Below, piece by piece: positions 1 to 9,031 of a stretch of DNA of 64,000 nucleotides (its first letter is position 1; each line of letters opens with the position of its first letter). The stretch lies in NCBI RefSeq assembly GCF_963666015.1, contig NZ_OY762555.1, forward strand, positions 2,976,001-3,040,000. Reading direction: 5' to 3'. The notes under the pieces are model-generated. The model ran no database searches and had not been told where the DNA came from. It saw nothing but the letters and a program-made list of their open reading frames with translations. The DNA is from an uncultured Sphaerochaeta sp. (lineage in GTDB: Bacteria > Spirochaetota > Spirochaetia > Sphaerochaetales > Sphaerochaetaceae). A program made the translations under genes and the position numbers.

Positions 1-300
1 AGCCTTCTTCACAGCATTTGCGTCACGTACGCCAATTGCCTTGTCCGCAACTTTGCCGTCCTTGTAGAAAAGCAGGGTGGGAATGGATTGCACGCCAAAG
101 GTCATGGCCAGTTCGCCTTCTTCATCAACATTTACTTTGACGACCTTCAATTTACCATCCATTTCTTTGTCGAGCTGATCAAGGATGGGGCCCTGCATGC
201 GGCAAGGACCGCACCATGGTGCCCAGAAATCAACCACAACGGGAACATCGCTCTTCAAAACTTCAGCTTCATATGTGCTCTTTGTTACATTTTTAACCAT
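1..300 (-). CDS. trxA: Thioredoxin, C-terminus cut by window edge
   Basis: Small cytoplasmic dithiol oxidoreductase that reduces protein disulphides and is recharged by thioredoxin reductase. About 100 codons are visible, with only the last few residues missing (family length about 105-108). The redox motif WCGPC follows the usual VVVDFWAP strand, and the cis-proline loop SIPTL and the KDGKV hairpin are in place. The ATG at 300 is preceded by a clear AGGAG Shine-Dalgarno. It is transcribed away from the dipeptidase gene, so the AT-rich stretch 301-405 serves both. It continues beyond the left edge, so its downstream partner cannot be seen. Confidence 0.95.
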   Translation of the reverse strand, partial: MVKNVTKSTYEAEVLKSDVPVVVDFWAPWCGPCRMQGPILDQLDKEMDGKLKVVKVNVDEEGELAMTFGVQSIPTLLFYKDGKVADKAIGVRDANAVKKA

Positions 301-341
301 CTTTAACTCCTATTCTGTACGTTTACTACGTTTAATGTTTC

Positions 342-369
342 TTGTATTGTATAGGTAACATACTATAAA
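342..369 (+). promoter_or_regulatory. Putative sigma-70 promoter of the dipeptidase gene
   Basis: TTGTAT (342-347), a 16-nt spacer and TATAAA (364-369), about 37 nt upstream of the ATG at 406. Predicted from pattern only. It lies between the divergent trxA and dipeptidase genes. Confidence 0.45.
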
Positions 370-405
370 TATTTGCTATCGGCAACTACCCGGGGGAACT
401 TTTTT

Positions 406-1320
406 ATGTATCCACTTATCGATTTACATTGTGACACCATCTATGCTCTCGAGGCTGGGGAATCCCATGGTTCGGTTCTAGAGAATGATGGTCATACTGA
501 TCTAAGATGGATGGAGGGTGCGGGAAACGTTACAACAGCTTTTGCCATGTATGTATCTCTTGGTACCGGTGTTTCTCCCTGGGAAATGGTTGAGAGGTTG
601 TATGACCGTTTCAAGCATGAACTCTCCCAGACTGAGGGGCGAATAGTCCAGGTGCGTACTCCCCAGGAGATTCGTAGCAATACTGCTCAAGGAGCTCTGC
701 TCAGCTGTGAGGAATTCCAAATACTGGAAGGAGATTTGGGTAGGATTTCCACTCTGGCTTCCTGGGGGGTGAGGTTGGCGACCCTGATCTGGAACCAGGA
801 AAATGATCTGGGGTATCCCAACGGCAGGGCTGGGGGATTGAAACCCTTCGGCTATGATGCGGTTGCTGAAATGGAGAGGCACAACATCCTGGTCGATGTC
901 TCGCATCTTAATGATGACGGTTTTTTTGATGTGGCTGCAGTTGCCAAAAAACCTTTCATAGCCAGTCATTCGAATTGCAGGGCTATTACCAACCACAGCA
1001 GAAACCTCAGTGATGTAATGATCCGCAAGATTGCGGATGCTGGTGGAGTGGTCGGACTGAACGTATGTCCTTCCTTCCTATCGGAGGATTGGGAATATAG
1101 TAATCTGGAGGATATGGTGAGACATGTGTGTCATCTTAAGCGAGTTGGGGGAGCCCAAATCCTTGCCCTTGGAACTGATTTTGATGGGATTCTCGGAACG
1201 TTGGAAATCGATCACTATACCAAAATGGACCGACTTTGGGATGCCCTAACTAAGCAAGGTTTCTCTACCAGCGATCTTGAAGGGATGTGGTCAGAGAATG
1301 CCCTTAGGGTGCTTTCCTGA
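406..1320 (+). CDS. Membrane dipeptidase-like zinc peptidase, family M19
   Basis: 304-aa amidohydrolase-fold metallopeptidase of the renal dipeptidase family, which hydrolyses dipeptides (some members take D-amino acids at the C-terminal position). Metal and substrate motifs are in order: DLHCDT near the N-terminus (HxD), DVSHLND, then SHSNCRAITNHSRNLSD and LGTDFDG near the C-terminus. No signal peptide is seen, so it is probably cytoplasmic. I chose the ATG at 406, which has GGGGGA just upstream and starts at the conserved MYPLIDLHCD; an in-frame start 33 nt earlier would add an unconserved tail. Its last 17 nt overlap the 3' end of the convergent alkylation-repair gene. The exact substrate is unknown. 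Confidence 0.9.
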   Translation: MYPLIDLHCDTIYALEAGESHGSVLENDGHTDLRWMEGAGNVTTAFAMYVSLGTGVSPWEMVERLYDRFKHELSQTEGRIVQVRTPQEIRSNTAQGALLSCEEFQILEGDLGRISTLASWGVRLATLIWNQENDLGYPNGRAGGLKPFGYDAVAEMERHNILVDVSHLNDDGFFDVAAVAKKPFIASHSNCRAITNHSRNLSDVMIRKIADAGGVVGLNVCPSFLSEDWEYSNLEDMVRHVCHLKRVGGAQILALGTDFDGILGTLEIDHYTKMDRLWDALTKQGFSTSDLEGMWSENALRVLS

Positions 1321-2002
1321 GGGCCTTGAGCAGAACCTTGTCTTCATCACTGACCAAGCGTGACTCAATACATTTCTGGATGGCTTTCCTTCTTACTGTC
1401 TCGGCCAGTTTTCCCGGTTGTAGGTAGGGGAGTGTCTGCTCCTTGTCCTTGCAATATGCACTTGCATATGCCCAACCTAGTGCCATCATTACATAATAGT
1501 GCCCGCTCTCTACATGCGAGAGTTTCTTGAGGACTTCTTCAAAGGTGGCCGGTTCAAGATAGTAGACCATCAGGGAGACAATCCCCAGACGCTTGTCATA
1601 GGGAGCTTCATGGGTAAGCAAGCTATTGATGTAGGGATAATAAAAATCTCTGTTTTTATGTATCCAGATCATCTCGGAGGCAAGACAATCATTGGTGGCC
1701 CAACTGTCGTTGTAGGACAACATTTTCGGAAGGTAAGAAAGTCGATCTTCGTCTGTAAGTGTAATTTTGCCGAATAGCTTGTAGAGGATAATGGTCTCTT
1801 CATAGGAGAGGGAGTCATTGCTGAGTAGTTCCTTGAAAACAAGGAGGCCATCTGTAGAGGCAATCTGCTTTGCCAACTTCTGCAGCGCAGGTGCCCTGAC
1901 TCCATACATATGGCCCTCAGAGACCTTCAGTTTCTGCTGAAAGGAGAGAAAGGCAGGCTCAGCAAGTTCGCTGAGCCTCTCTTTCAATTCTGTTCGGTTC
2001 AT
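1304..2002 (-). CDS. DNA alkylation repair protein, AlkD-like HEAT-repeat fold
   Basis: 232-aa all-helical protein of the DNA alkylation repair family (Pfam PF08713). Characterised AlkC/AlkD members are glycosylases that remove positively charged alkylpurines without flipping the base. Family marks include SWATNDCLASE at the centre, YYVMMALGWAYA, and the C-terminal helix RRKAIQKCIESRL. It is translationally coupled to the upstream glycerate kinase: TGA and ATG overlap in ATGA (1999-2002). The two genes have no obvious functional link. Whether this subgroup is a glycosylase or only binds DNA cannot be told from sequence. Confidence 0.85.
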   Translation of the reverse strand: MNRTELKERLSELAEPAFLSFQQKLKVSEGHMYGVRAPALQKLAKQIASTDGLLVFKELLSNDSLSYEETIILYKLFGKITLTDEDRLSYLPKMLSYNDSWATNDCLASEMIWIHKNRDFYYPYINSLLTHEAPYDKRLGIVSLMVYYLEPATFEEVLKKLSHVESGHYYVMMALGWAYASAYCKDKEQTLPYLQPGKLAETVRRKAIQKCIESRLVSDEDKVLLKALRKAP

Positions 2003-3132
2003 AGTCCCATCTGCTTGGTGAATCGCATCAGGTTGTCGATGGTCTTCTCCATGTCCTCGGGAGCACGTCCTTTGGCCTTCTTGAACTCAACTGCGACCCG
2101 GTTGATAGAGAAGATGCCCGTGACACCCTCATCATAGGCACCGTCCACATCATCGCCGATGTCACCGACAATAGCGAGAACAGGAACCTTCGCTTTCTTG
2201 GCACGCCTCGATACACCGATGACGACCTTGCCCCTGAGGGACTGCCCATCGATCTTGCCTTCACCGGTGAGTACCAGATCGGCATCCTTGAGCAGGGAGT
2301 CGAAGTTGACGGTCTCCAGTACGGTCTCGATTCCCATCTGCAGGGTAGAGGAGAAGAAGGCAGCCATGCCGCCACCCATACCTCCTGCTGCTCCACTGCC
2401 AGGGATTGCCTGGACATCAATACCCAGATCTTTCTGGATTACTCCAGCGAGACTTTTAAGATTGGAATCCAGAACCTTTACCATCTCAGGGTCTGCACCT
2501 TTCTGTGGCCCAAAAATATAGGCGGCACCATTGGTCCCATGGAATGGGTTGTCGATGTCACACATGGTGGTGATGGTTACCTGCTTGAGAGCTGAATCAA
2601 GATCTGATGTGTCAATCGATGTGACCTGATCCATGGTCCCGCCGGTAGGAACAAATGCCTTGCCATCCTTATCCTTGAACACTACCCCGCAAGCAGCTGC
2701 TGCACCGCAACCACCATCATTGGTGGAACTGCCTCCGAGACCGACGATGATATGCTTGCAACCGTTTTTTGCTGCATCAAGCATCAGCTGCCCAACACCA
2801 TAGGTGGTAGTCTTGTCAGGGCGGAGTTCGTCGCCCACCAGGGGAAGTCCTGCGCAGGAAGCCATCTCGATGACGGCAGTATCGCCCTTGATGATACCAT
2901 AGAAGCTTTCCATGAGTTGTCCAAAGGGTCCTTGCACAGTTATGGTACGTTTCTCCCCACCGAGGGCTTGAAGAAAAGCATCTACGCTCCCTTCTCCTCC
3001 GTCTGCGACCGGGATACTGGTGACTTTTGCATCGCTGTAGTGGCGCTTGATAGCTCTGTCCATGATGGAACAGATCTGTTCAGAACTCATGGTTCCCTTG
3101 AAGGAATCGGGGATCAAGAGGATGTTTTTCAT
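1999..3132 (-). CDS. glxK: Glycerate kinase (GlxK/GarK family)
   Basis: 377-aa cytoplasmic kinase that phosphorylates D-glycerate, usually to 2-phosphoglycerate in this family, feeding glycolysis. The N-terminus MKNILLIPDSFKGTMSS and the glycine-rich phosphate loop GLGGSSTNDGGCG are diagnostic, as is TGEGKIDGQS near the C-terminal third. Length matches the family. AAGGAG lies 8 nt before the ATG. It is the first gene of a two-gene unit with the AlkD-like gene (4-nt overlap). No glyoxylate or tartronate semialdehyde genes lie nearby, so the source of glycerate is unknown. Confidence 0.93.
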   Translation of the reverse strand: MKNILLIPDSFKGTMSSEQICSIMDRAIKRHYSDAKVTSIPVADGGEGSVDAFLQALGGEKRTITVQGPFGQLMESFYGIIKGDTAVIEMASCAGLPLVGDELRPDKTTTYGVGQLMLDAAKNGCKHIIVGLGGSSTNDGGCGAAAACGVVFKDKDGKAFVPTGGTMDQVTSIDTSDLDSALKQVTITTMCDIDNPFHGTNGAAYIFGPQKGADPEMVKVLDSNLKSLAGVIQKDLGIDVQAIPGSGAAGGMGGGMAAFFSSTLQMGIETVLETVNFDSLLKDADLVLTGEGKIDGQSLRGKVVIGVSRRAKKAKVPVLAIVGDIGDDVDGAYDEGVTGIFSINRVAVEFKKAKGRAPEDMEKTIDNLMRFTKQMGL

Positions 3133-3239
3133 CTGAGGCTCCTTTCACAATATCGGGTGTACTGACCCGGTTTTTTGCCATCTTACGGAATCTGTGGGAA
3201 AAAATCCACCCACATGTCAGACAAGCTATAGTTTTTCTC

Positions 3240-4697
3240 TCAACGCTTCCAGAAATGTTTTGAAAACAGGACAAAAACGGTAAACAATTCAAGACGGCCT
3301 ACCAGCATCAGGAAGGAACACACCCATTTCAGTGCTGAGGGGAGAAAGGCAAAATTGCCTGTTGGACCGACCTCCCCAAAACCAATTCCAATATTACCAA
3401 GGCAGAGAAATGAGGCAGCAACACTGGAGAAGGGGTCAAGACCACTCAATGAGATCAGTACCGCTCCAACAACTCCTGTGAATATGTAGACTCCGAAGAA
3501 GGTTGCAATGGACCGCATCAAGTCTTCTGGGATGGGGGTTCTCCCGACTCTGACTTGGAAAATACCCTTTGGGTGGATTCTCTGTTTGATGTGGGCTCTC
3601 CCCATCTTGAAGAGCGTGGCAATCCTGACCACCTTGACACCACCTCCGGCAGAACCTGCCGATCCTCCGATGAAGAAGAGTAGGAAGAAGAGCAGCTGGG
3701 GAAAGGCAGGCCAGAGCACATAGTTAGTGGTAGCAAATCCTGTTGTGGTGAGAATGGATGCAGTGAGAAATGCACTGTAGCGGAAAGCCTCACCGAAGGA
3801 GCCATAGGTGTTCGAAAATGTGAGATGCCAAGCGGCAAGCAATGCAACCACTGCCCAGATACCAAGATAGAAGCGAAGCTCGCCATCCCTTAGTACAGAT
3901 TTCAATCTTCCACTGATTGCCTTATAGTAAAGCGCGAAGTTGGCTCCAGCAATAAGCATGAATATGGTCACTACGATGTCAACATAGAGGCTAGAAAATG
4001 TCCCGATGGAAGCATTCTTCACACAGAATCCGGCTGCGGCCATGGTCGAAAAGGTAACGGTAACTGCATCATAGAGAGATAGACCGCCCATGAGAAGCAA
4101 TATGGTCTCAAGAACGGAAAATCCGATATAAATAGTCCAGAGTATGAGGGCAGTATTCTTGATCTTGGGAGTAAGCTTGTCCTTTGTTGGACCAACGGTT
4201 TCCGCTCCAACAAGCAGTGATCCACTGACACCAAGGGCCGGCAACAGTGCCACGAAGAGTACCACGATCCCCATACCCCCCAACCAGTTGGTTTGTGAAC
4301 GCCAGAACAGGATTGCTTTGGGTAGGCTCTCAATTTCCGGCAGTACCGTAGCTCCTGTGGTAGTGAACCCACTCATGATCTCAAAGTATGCGCTGGGATA
4401 ATCAACGTATGCCCCACTGGCTACCAATGGAATGGCTGAGAAAGCCGTTGCGATGACCCAAGTCAGGGTCACTACGAGATACCCATCACGAGCGAGCATT
4501 TGCTTATTCTGTGCTTTCCCGGTGCTGATGAGGATAGTGGTACAGAATATTGCTATGGCAGCATATGCTACCAAAAATCCTTTGATGGCATCTGTTTCTT
4601 GATAATTAAAAGCCAAGGCGGTAGGGATACCCATGAGTAAACCAATAAAGAGCACTATGAACGATAATAGCCGAAGGTCCAGTTTCCAATTTATCAT
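3240..4697 (-). CDS. trkH: Trk potassium uptake system, membrane subunit TrkH
   Basis: About 485-aa polytopic inner-membrane K+ translocating subunit with four pore-like MPM repeats. Selectivity-filter regions are visible at SGFTTTGATV, STMAAAGFC, TTTGFATTNY and CLGNIGIGFGE. A hydrophobic N-terminus and many membrane spans are present. I start it at the ATG at 4697, 7 nt after the trkA stop, with GGGTAGG just upstream; a TTG at 4712 would overlap trkA by 8 nt. It forms an operon with trkA, whose product gates it. The GSAGSAGGGVKVVR segment is typical of TrkH. Confidence 0.93.
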   Translation of the reverse strand: MINWKLDLRLLSFIVLFIGLLMGIPTALAFNYQETDAIKGFLVAYAAIAIFCTTILISTGKAQNKQMLARDGYLVVTLTWVIATAFSAIPLVASGAYVDYPSAYFEIMSGFTTTGATVLPEIESLPKAILFWRSQTNWLGGMGIVVLFVALLPALGVSGSLLVGAETVGPTKDKLTPKIKNTALILWTIYIGFSVLETILLLMGGLSLYDAVTVTFSTMAAAGFCVKNASIGTFSSLYVDIVVTIFMLIAGANFALYYKAISGRLKSVLRDGELRFYLGIWAVVALLAAWHLTFSNTYGSFGEAFRYSAFLTASILTTTGFATTNYVLWPAFPQLLFFLLFFIGGSAGSAGGGVKVVRIATLFKMGRAHIKQRIHPKGIFQVRVGRTPIPEDLMRSIATFFGVYIFTGVVGAVLISLSGLDPFSSVAASFLCLGNIGIGFGEVGPTGNFAFLPSALKWVCSFLMLVGRLELFTVFVLFSKHFWKR

Positions 4698-4704
4698 GGT
4701 AAGC

Positions 4705-6075
4705 CTACCCAAAGAGTTTTTGGATGAAATCAGTCGCTTGCCTAAGTGCAGCTACGACGACTGTATCCCCTTCATTGAGGGTGGAATACCCATTGGGAAT
4801 GATGCTCTTGCCTTCATCGTTGGTAATACCTGCAACTATTGCTTTCTTTCTCATATTGATGTCTTTCAACTGCTTACCGCACACATCACTGTCTGCGTGG
4901 ATGATGAATTCATACACTTCAAGCTGTCCATTGAAGAGCGAGTGTACACTCGATACATTACTTCCCCTGAGATAGCGAAGCAAGGACTCTACGGTGGTGT
5001 CGGTGGTAGAGATGACCACATCTATTCCAAGGTAGGAAGCCATGCGTGAATAGTTGTTGTTTTGCTTTATAAGAGCCATGGACCGCATGATGCCAATACG
5101 TTTTGCATAACTTGCGGTAATGATGTTCAACTCATCATTGTCGGTAAGGGCGACGAGAAGGTCATAGCTTCCCAGCTGTTCCTCCGCCATGATGTCTTCG
5201 TCGGTGATATCAGCTTTGATTACCAGAATCTCACGGAATCGTTCAGAAAAATCCTTGCAGACTTCAGGGTCTTGGTCGACGATGGTGACCTTCGAACGCA
5301 TTGCAGGGCTCATCCGGTTCAGTAGAGCTCTGGTGATTTTACTTGCGCCGACCAACACCATGTTGTTGGGTCTTTTCTGTAGTTTTCCAACTGTTTTCAG
5401 GATATCAGTGACTTCCTGTGACTCTGCTATGATGCTCAGCGTATCCTCAGCCTGTATGGTGGTCTCTCCTGAGGGGACGAGGACCTGTCCCCTTCGTTTG
5501 ATGGAAGCGATAACAAACTCAGCGTTGAGTTTACTGCGCATCTCACTGACGGTGGTTCCTACATAGGTACTGTTTTTTTCAATATAGAAATTATAGAGCA
5601 GTAGCTTTGAGTTACTGAATGCCAAAAGGTTTCCGTTAACCCCTTGTTCTATGATGGTAAAAATCGATCGTGCCGTTTCCGCATTGGGATTTACTATATA
5701 GTCAATGCCGAGTAAGCCTTCCTTGAGGCCACCACTGCCGGTGTAGATAAGGGATCGTATTGCAGCAACTGTTTTGGTATTCGGAAACGATGAGGAGACC
5801 AGTCCACAGGAGACCAGGTTTATTTCATCACTGTTGGTTACTGCGATAAAGGCTTCTGCTTGTTCGACACCTGCTTCAGTGAGCTTGTCTATGTCAGTGC
5901 CGTTGCCCAGCACACCGAGACAATCGAGTTTGGAAACAGCCATCTCGACTCTTTCAAACGAGTTATCAAGGATTACTACATCCTTACCATCTGTAATGAG
6001 TTGTTTCGCCATTCCCATGCCGCGTCTTCCCGCACCTAGGATAACCACTTTCTTACTCGTACCAGGCTCCTTCAC
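4705..6075 (-). CDS. trkA: Trk potassium uptake system, regulatory subunit TrkA
   Basis: 456-aa cytoplasmic NAD(H)-binding gating ring protein with two RCK_N/RCK_C pairs. The first Rossmann motif is GAGRRGMG, and the second (around residue 235) is the degenerate VGASKITRALL, as in other two-repeat TrkA proteins. It lies directly upstream of trkH. The start is a GTG at 6075 with only a weak Shine-Dalgarno, so the N-terminus may be a few residues off. The upstream region to the initiator tRNA is about 180 nt, AT-rich, and probably carries its promoter. Confidence 0.92.
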   Translation of the reverse strand: MKEPGTSKKVVILGAGRRGMGMAKQLITDGKDVVILDNSFERVEMAVSKLDCLGVLGNGTDIDKLTEAGVEQAEAFIAVTNSDEINLVSCGLVSSSFPNTKTVAAIRSLIYTGSGGLKEGLLGIDYIVNPNAETARSIFTIIEQGVNGNLLAFSNSKLLLYNFYIEKNSTYVGTTVSEMRSKLNAEFVIASIKRRGQVLVPSGETTIQAEDTLSIIAESQEVTDILKTVGKLQKRPNNMVLVGASKITRALLNRMSPAMRSKVTIVDQDPEVCKDFSERFREILVIKADITDEDIMAEEQLGSYDLLVALTDNDELNIITASYAKRIGIMRSMALIKQNNNYSRMASYLGIDVVISTTDTTVESLLRYLRGSNVSSVHSLFNGQLEVYEFIIHADSDVCGKQLKDINMRKKAIVAGITNDEGKSIIPNGYSTLNEGDTVVVAALRQATDFIQKLFG

Positions 6076-6215
6076 GTTTCAATGGGAAACGTTGTGTATA
6101 TAGTACCAGACATGTTGTAAAAGCTTAAGGCTTTTATGTGTTGAAATACCATACTCAATAACTACAACCGTTGCAAGGTGTTAAATTATTTTTATAGCAT
6201 TAATTACAATGCTGG

Positions 6216-6244
6216 TTGACAAGATTTTCCTTTTTCCGTATAGT
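6216..6244 (+). promoter_or_regulatory. Strong sigma-70 promoter of tRNA-fMet
   Basis: Consensus -35 TTGACA (6216-6221), a 17-nt spacer and TATAGT (6239-6244), 16 nt upstream of the mature tRNA 5' end. This is among the best sigma-70 matches in the window. Confidence 0.85.
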
Positions 6245-6259
6245 ACAGAAGAAATTCGA

Positions 6260-6332
<73 letters not shown>

Positions 6333-6354
6333 AACAGTTGGTTTGAAGAATGGA

Positions 6355-6522
6355 CTGTCGTATGTGCAAAGGCACACGGCAGGACGGTGATTCCTTATTC
6401 TACCAGACTACTAGGCAACTTGTTAGGCGACAATGGTCGTACAGCGGGTTGCCTTTCTTGTGTCTAGAGACTCACTATGACATCATTGCAACGACCTTGC
6501 TCAAGAGGAACCTCTCATGAGC
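6355..6522. other. Structured region downstream of tRNA-fMet
   Basis: There is no coding gene between the tRNA and the oxidoreductase, but there are three hairpins. H1 (6355-6382) pairs CTGTCG/CGGCAG and TGTGC/GCACA around an AAAG loop with a TA bulge. H2 (6413-6454) pairs AGGCAAC/GTTGCCT, encloses CGAC-AATG-GTCG and is followed by TTTCTTG. H3 (6499-6522) pairs GCTCA/TGAGC and AGAGG/CCTCT. H2 may terminate the tRNA transcript and H3 may end the oppositely oriented oxidoreductase mRNA. H1 is unexplained and could belong to a small RNA. Confidence 0.4.
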
Positions 6523-6535
6523 CCTTACTTGGAGG

Positions 6536-7483
6536 TCACTCCAAACCGATGGTAATGACTACCTTGCCTTGGGCATGCCCTTCGCTCACATAGCTCATTG
6601 CCTCTGCAGTTTGCTCCAGTGGATAGTGTCTATCTATGACTGGGTGTATCTTGTCAGTGGCAACCAAGTCCAGGATGAATTCCAGGTCCTTTCTATTAGG
6701 CTTCGCCGCCAGTGTGCGAATTTTCTTGGAACCTACCGACATTAGCGAACCGAAGAGAAGTGAAGTGAATATCTGTTTCAAAGAGCCTCCCACCATAACG
6801 AATATTCCATTAGGCAAGAGGAGATGCTTATACGCTGAAAGAGGGTGGTACCCATTTATGGCGATAATCCGGTCGAAGCGGCGGCCACTGGTGGTGATAT
6901 CCTCACTCGTGTAGTCGATAACTTCGCTGGCTCCTAGGCTGCGTACAAGAGATGTATTGCGAGTGCTGCAGACGGCAGTCACCTGAGCGCCAAAATATGC
7001 GGCCAATTGAACAGCATACGTACCGACACCGCCCCCTGCACCGTAGATGAGTACATTCATGCCCGCTTTAATCTCCCCCTTGTCACGTAAAGCCTGTAAG
7101 GCTGTAACAGCGGCTACCGGGACGGCGGCGGCTAGTTTATCGGGAATTGAGGATGGCTTTAAGGCCAGCACATTCTCGGGGGCCGTAACATATTCTGCAA
7201 ATCCTCCGCACCCGTCTCCCGAGATATCACCGACCACCATATCACCTGGTTTGAAGGCGTTTGCATCCCTGCCCACCGTTTCCACCATACCCACGATATC
7301 AGCTCCGAATATCCGGTTCTTCGGTATTCCGACACCCATCTGCATCGGACGGTAATCAAGCGCATTCACCGATGCAGCATGAATGCGTACCAATACTTCA
7401 TGGGTGGTAGGAATTGGTTTTGCAACCTCACGAAGAACCAAGGCTTTTGACGACTTGACCTTCTCATAAACAATTGCTTTCAT
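6536..7483 (-). CDS. MDR-family NAD(P)H-dependent oxidoreductase (quinone reductase-like)
   Basis: 315-aa protein of the zinc-independent quinone oxidoreductase branch of the medium-chain dehydrogenase/reductase superfamily. It has the N-terminal GroES-like domain (MKAIVYEKV..., HAASVNALDYR) and a Rossmann NAD(P) site with GAGGGVGTYAVQLA. The catalytic zinc Cys/His set of alcohol dehydrogenases is absent, so a quinone or enone reductase role fits better. AAGGAGG precedes the ATG. It is a single gene facing the initiator tRNA; the substrate is unknown. Confidence 0.85.
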   Translation of the reverse strand: MKAIVYEKVKSSKALVLREVAKPIPTTHEVLVRIHAASVNALDYRPMQMGVGIPKNRIFGADIVGMVETVGRDANAFKPGDMVVGDISGDGCGGFAEYVTAPENVLALKPSSIPDKLAAAVPVAAVTALQALRDKGEIKAGMNVLIYGAGGGVGTYAVQLAAYFGAQVTAVCSTRNTSLVRSLGASEVIDYTSEDITTSGRRFDRIIAINGYHPLSAYKHLLLPNGIFVMVGGSLKQIFTSLLFGSLMSVGSKKIRTLAAKPNRKDLEFILDLVATDKIHPVIDRHYPLEQTAEAMSYVSEGHAQGKVVITIGLE

Positions 7484-7690
7484 TTTCTGCCTCCTTGGTC
7501 CTCGTATGTGGCTGAGCCGTAGTATATTGTAACCGGCTTACCTGAATATATTCTTACCGACAAAGTCATACTTCTCAAGTATTCCTATCACCAATAGAAA
7601 CAACAGCCACAGAAGAGGAAAATCAGGCTTTAGCGAAGGTCCATGAAGAGGTCCATGATATAATGAGTAATAAACGTTTAGGAGCATGCA

Positions 7691-7960
7691 ATGTCAAGAA
7701 GAAGATTTTGCCAAAGCTGTGGTTACCCAATGGACAAGGAAAAGCAGGGTGGAGGGACTGAGAAGGATGGATCGGTCAGTGAAAAATATTGCTCCATGTG
7801 CTATAGAGATGGAGAATTCCTGACACCACCAGAGGTCACCAATGCTCAGCAGATGCAGCAGTATTGCTTGGATGAGATGAAAGGTGATGGCCTCAACGGC
7901 CTGTTTGCTTGGCTGGCTACACGAAATATTCCCAAGCTTGAACGATGGAATCGCTCGTGA
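7691..7960 (+). CDS. Small zinc-ribbon protein (zinc_ribbon_2 type)
   Basis: 89-aa protein matching the putative zinc-ribbon family (PF12674). The ligands are C7/C10 in CQSCGYPMD and C34/C37 in YCSMCYRDGEF, with the conserved GTEKDGSVSEKYC linker between them. The C-terminal half is helical. The family is common in anaerobes and has no established function. TAGGAG lies 7 nt before the ATG, and TATAAT at 7659-7664 could be a -10 box but lacks a good -35. Its stop codon lies inside direct repeat copy A. Confidence 0.85.
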   Translation: MSRRRFCQSCGYPMDKEKQGGGTEKDGSVSEKYCSMCYRDGEFLTPPEVTNAQQMQQYCLDEMKGDGLNGLFAWLATRNIPKLERWNRS

Positions 7961-8009
7961 GATACTCTCTTTGTATATTTTTCAATCCTATCCTTGCAAA
8001 CTCCTCTGT
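7957..8009. repeat. 53-bp direct repeat, copy A
   Basis: Begins GTGAGATACTCTC and ends CTCCTCTGTG. It matches 9032-9084 at 46 of 53 positions in the same orientation. The two copies lie on either side of the membrane protein gene 8232-8930. Copy A overlaps the stop codon of the zinc-ribbon gene; the rest of the 270-nt gap to the next gene shows nothing recognisable. Confidence 0.65.
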
Positions 8010-8231
8010 GGGAATGGAGATGATCGATATCCATCTCTGTGTATCCTCTGTAATTTGCCTGTCCGCTGTTAATGTCATTACCCTAACCAAGCGTGACTTG
8101 TACAAGTCCTCAAATAACAATTTTGTTGATTGACACCAAGATAGTCATTAAACTGGCAAGGAAGTTAAGCTGCAGACTCAGGTCTGCGCATAATTAACTG
8201 GCACAGGTTTCTAAAAGGAAGAAATAAGCAT

Positions 8232-8930
8232 ATGAAAATGACACGGATGCTCCAAGATGTCTATTGGCTACTGTTGACTCTTAGTATGGTTTTAGTCCTC
8301 TGGATGATCATCAACGAATTCACACAGTATGATGCATTAGGTTTCACCGGATTGTGGTATGAGCTTGACCTGAGAATTGAAGGATCGTTTGCGACTTGGC
8401 TTGAATCGATTGGCATGTTCCTCTGTTTCCTACCTGCCTATGCGATAGTTCGTTCCGATACGAATAAGGTTATTTCTCCAATCTCGAGACTTTTTTTCCT
8501 GGCTCTCACTGCTGCTGCCGTATTCCTGGCAGCTGACGAGATGCTCGGCATACATGAAAGGATTGGTGAGAAGATTGGAAATGCAACCAACTTGGGAGCT
8601 GGGACTTTCCTGGAAGGTTTTGCATGGGTCTTCATATACGGTCCAATCATGCTAGGTGGATTTGTCCTGTTTGCTTTTACTGTACGGGATGTCATGAGAT
8701 ATCTTACCTCGAAAACCTGGGGCAAGCTCAAACGCATCTTATTAATTATTGCAATTGCAATCGGAACCATCTTGGCCTTGGAAGTTGGTGAAGCCTATCT
8801 GTATAATATCTTGCGTACACGATCATCCCTCATGACACTGGTTGAGGAAAGTGCGGAATTGGTGGTGATATGTGGCTACTTCAGACTCATGCAATTGATG
8901 TATCTTGAAACGGAAACTCGTCCCACCTAA
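8232..8930 (+). CDS. Polytopic membrane protein with DExxxIHE motif, function unknown
   Basis: 232 aa with about six predicted membrane segments: an N-terminal span (YWLLLTLSMVLVLWMII), then spans around residues 60, 92, 135 and 180, and a final one near 215. The best-conserved-looking feature is FLAADEMLGIHERIGEK at the end of a membrane helix, with a second acidic site EESAELV near the C-terminus. Similar DE...HE signatures occur in unnamed bacterial membrane families and suggest a metal or catalytic site at the membrane face, which is inference. AAAAGGAAG precedes the ATG. No link to its neighbours can be made. Confidence 0.7.
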   Translation: MKMTRMLQDVYWLLLTLSMVLVLWMIINEFTQYDALGFTGLWYELDLRIEGSFATWLESIGMFLCFLPAYAIVRSDTNKVISPISRLFFLALTAAAVFLAADEMLGIHERIGEKIGNATNLGAGTFLEGFAWVFIYGPIMLGGFVLFAFTVRDVMRYLTSKTWGKLKRILLIIAIAIGTILALEVGEAYLYNILRTRSSLMTLVEESAELVVICGYFRLMQLMYLETETRPT

Positions 8931-9031
8931 TACGTGATATCCAACTTGGCACTACTGTCACCACATACCGTTCGTTTTAACATCCTGTTGATCAATTTCT
9001 CGTCTTGGTCCTTGAGAGACTCAATCCAACA

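Noticed and set aside
3158..3176. Hairpin CGGGT-GTACTG-ACCCG followed by TTTTTT as a terminator
   Set aside because: It points rightwards, where no plus-strand gene ends; likely incidental in the glycerate kinase upstream region.
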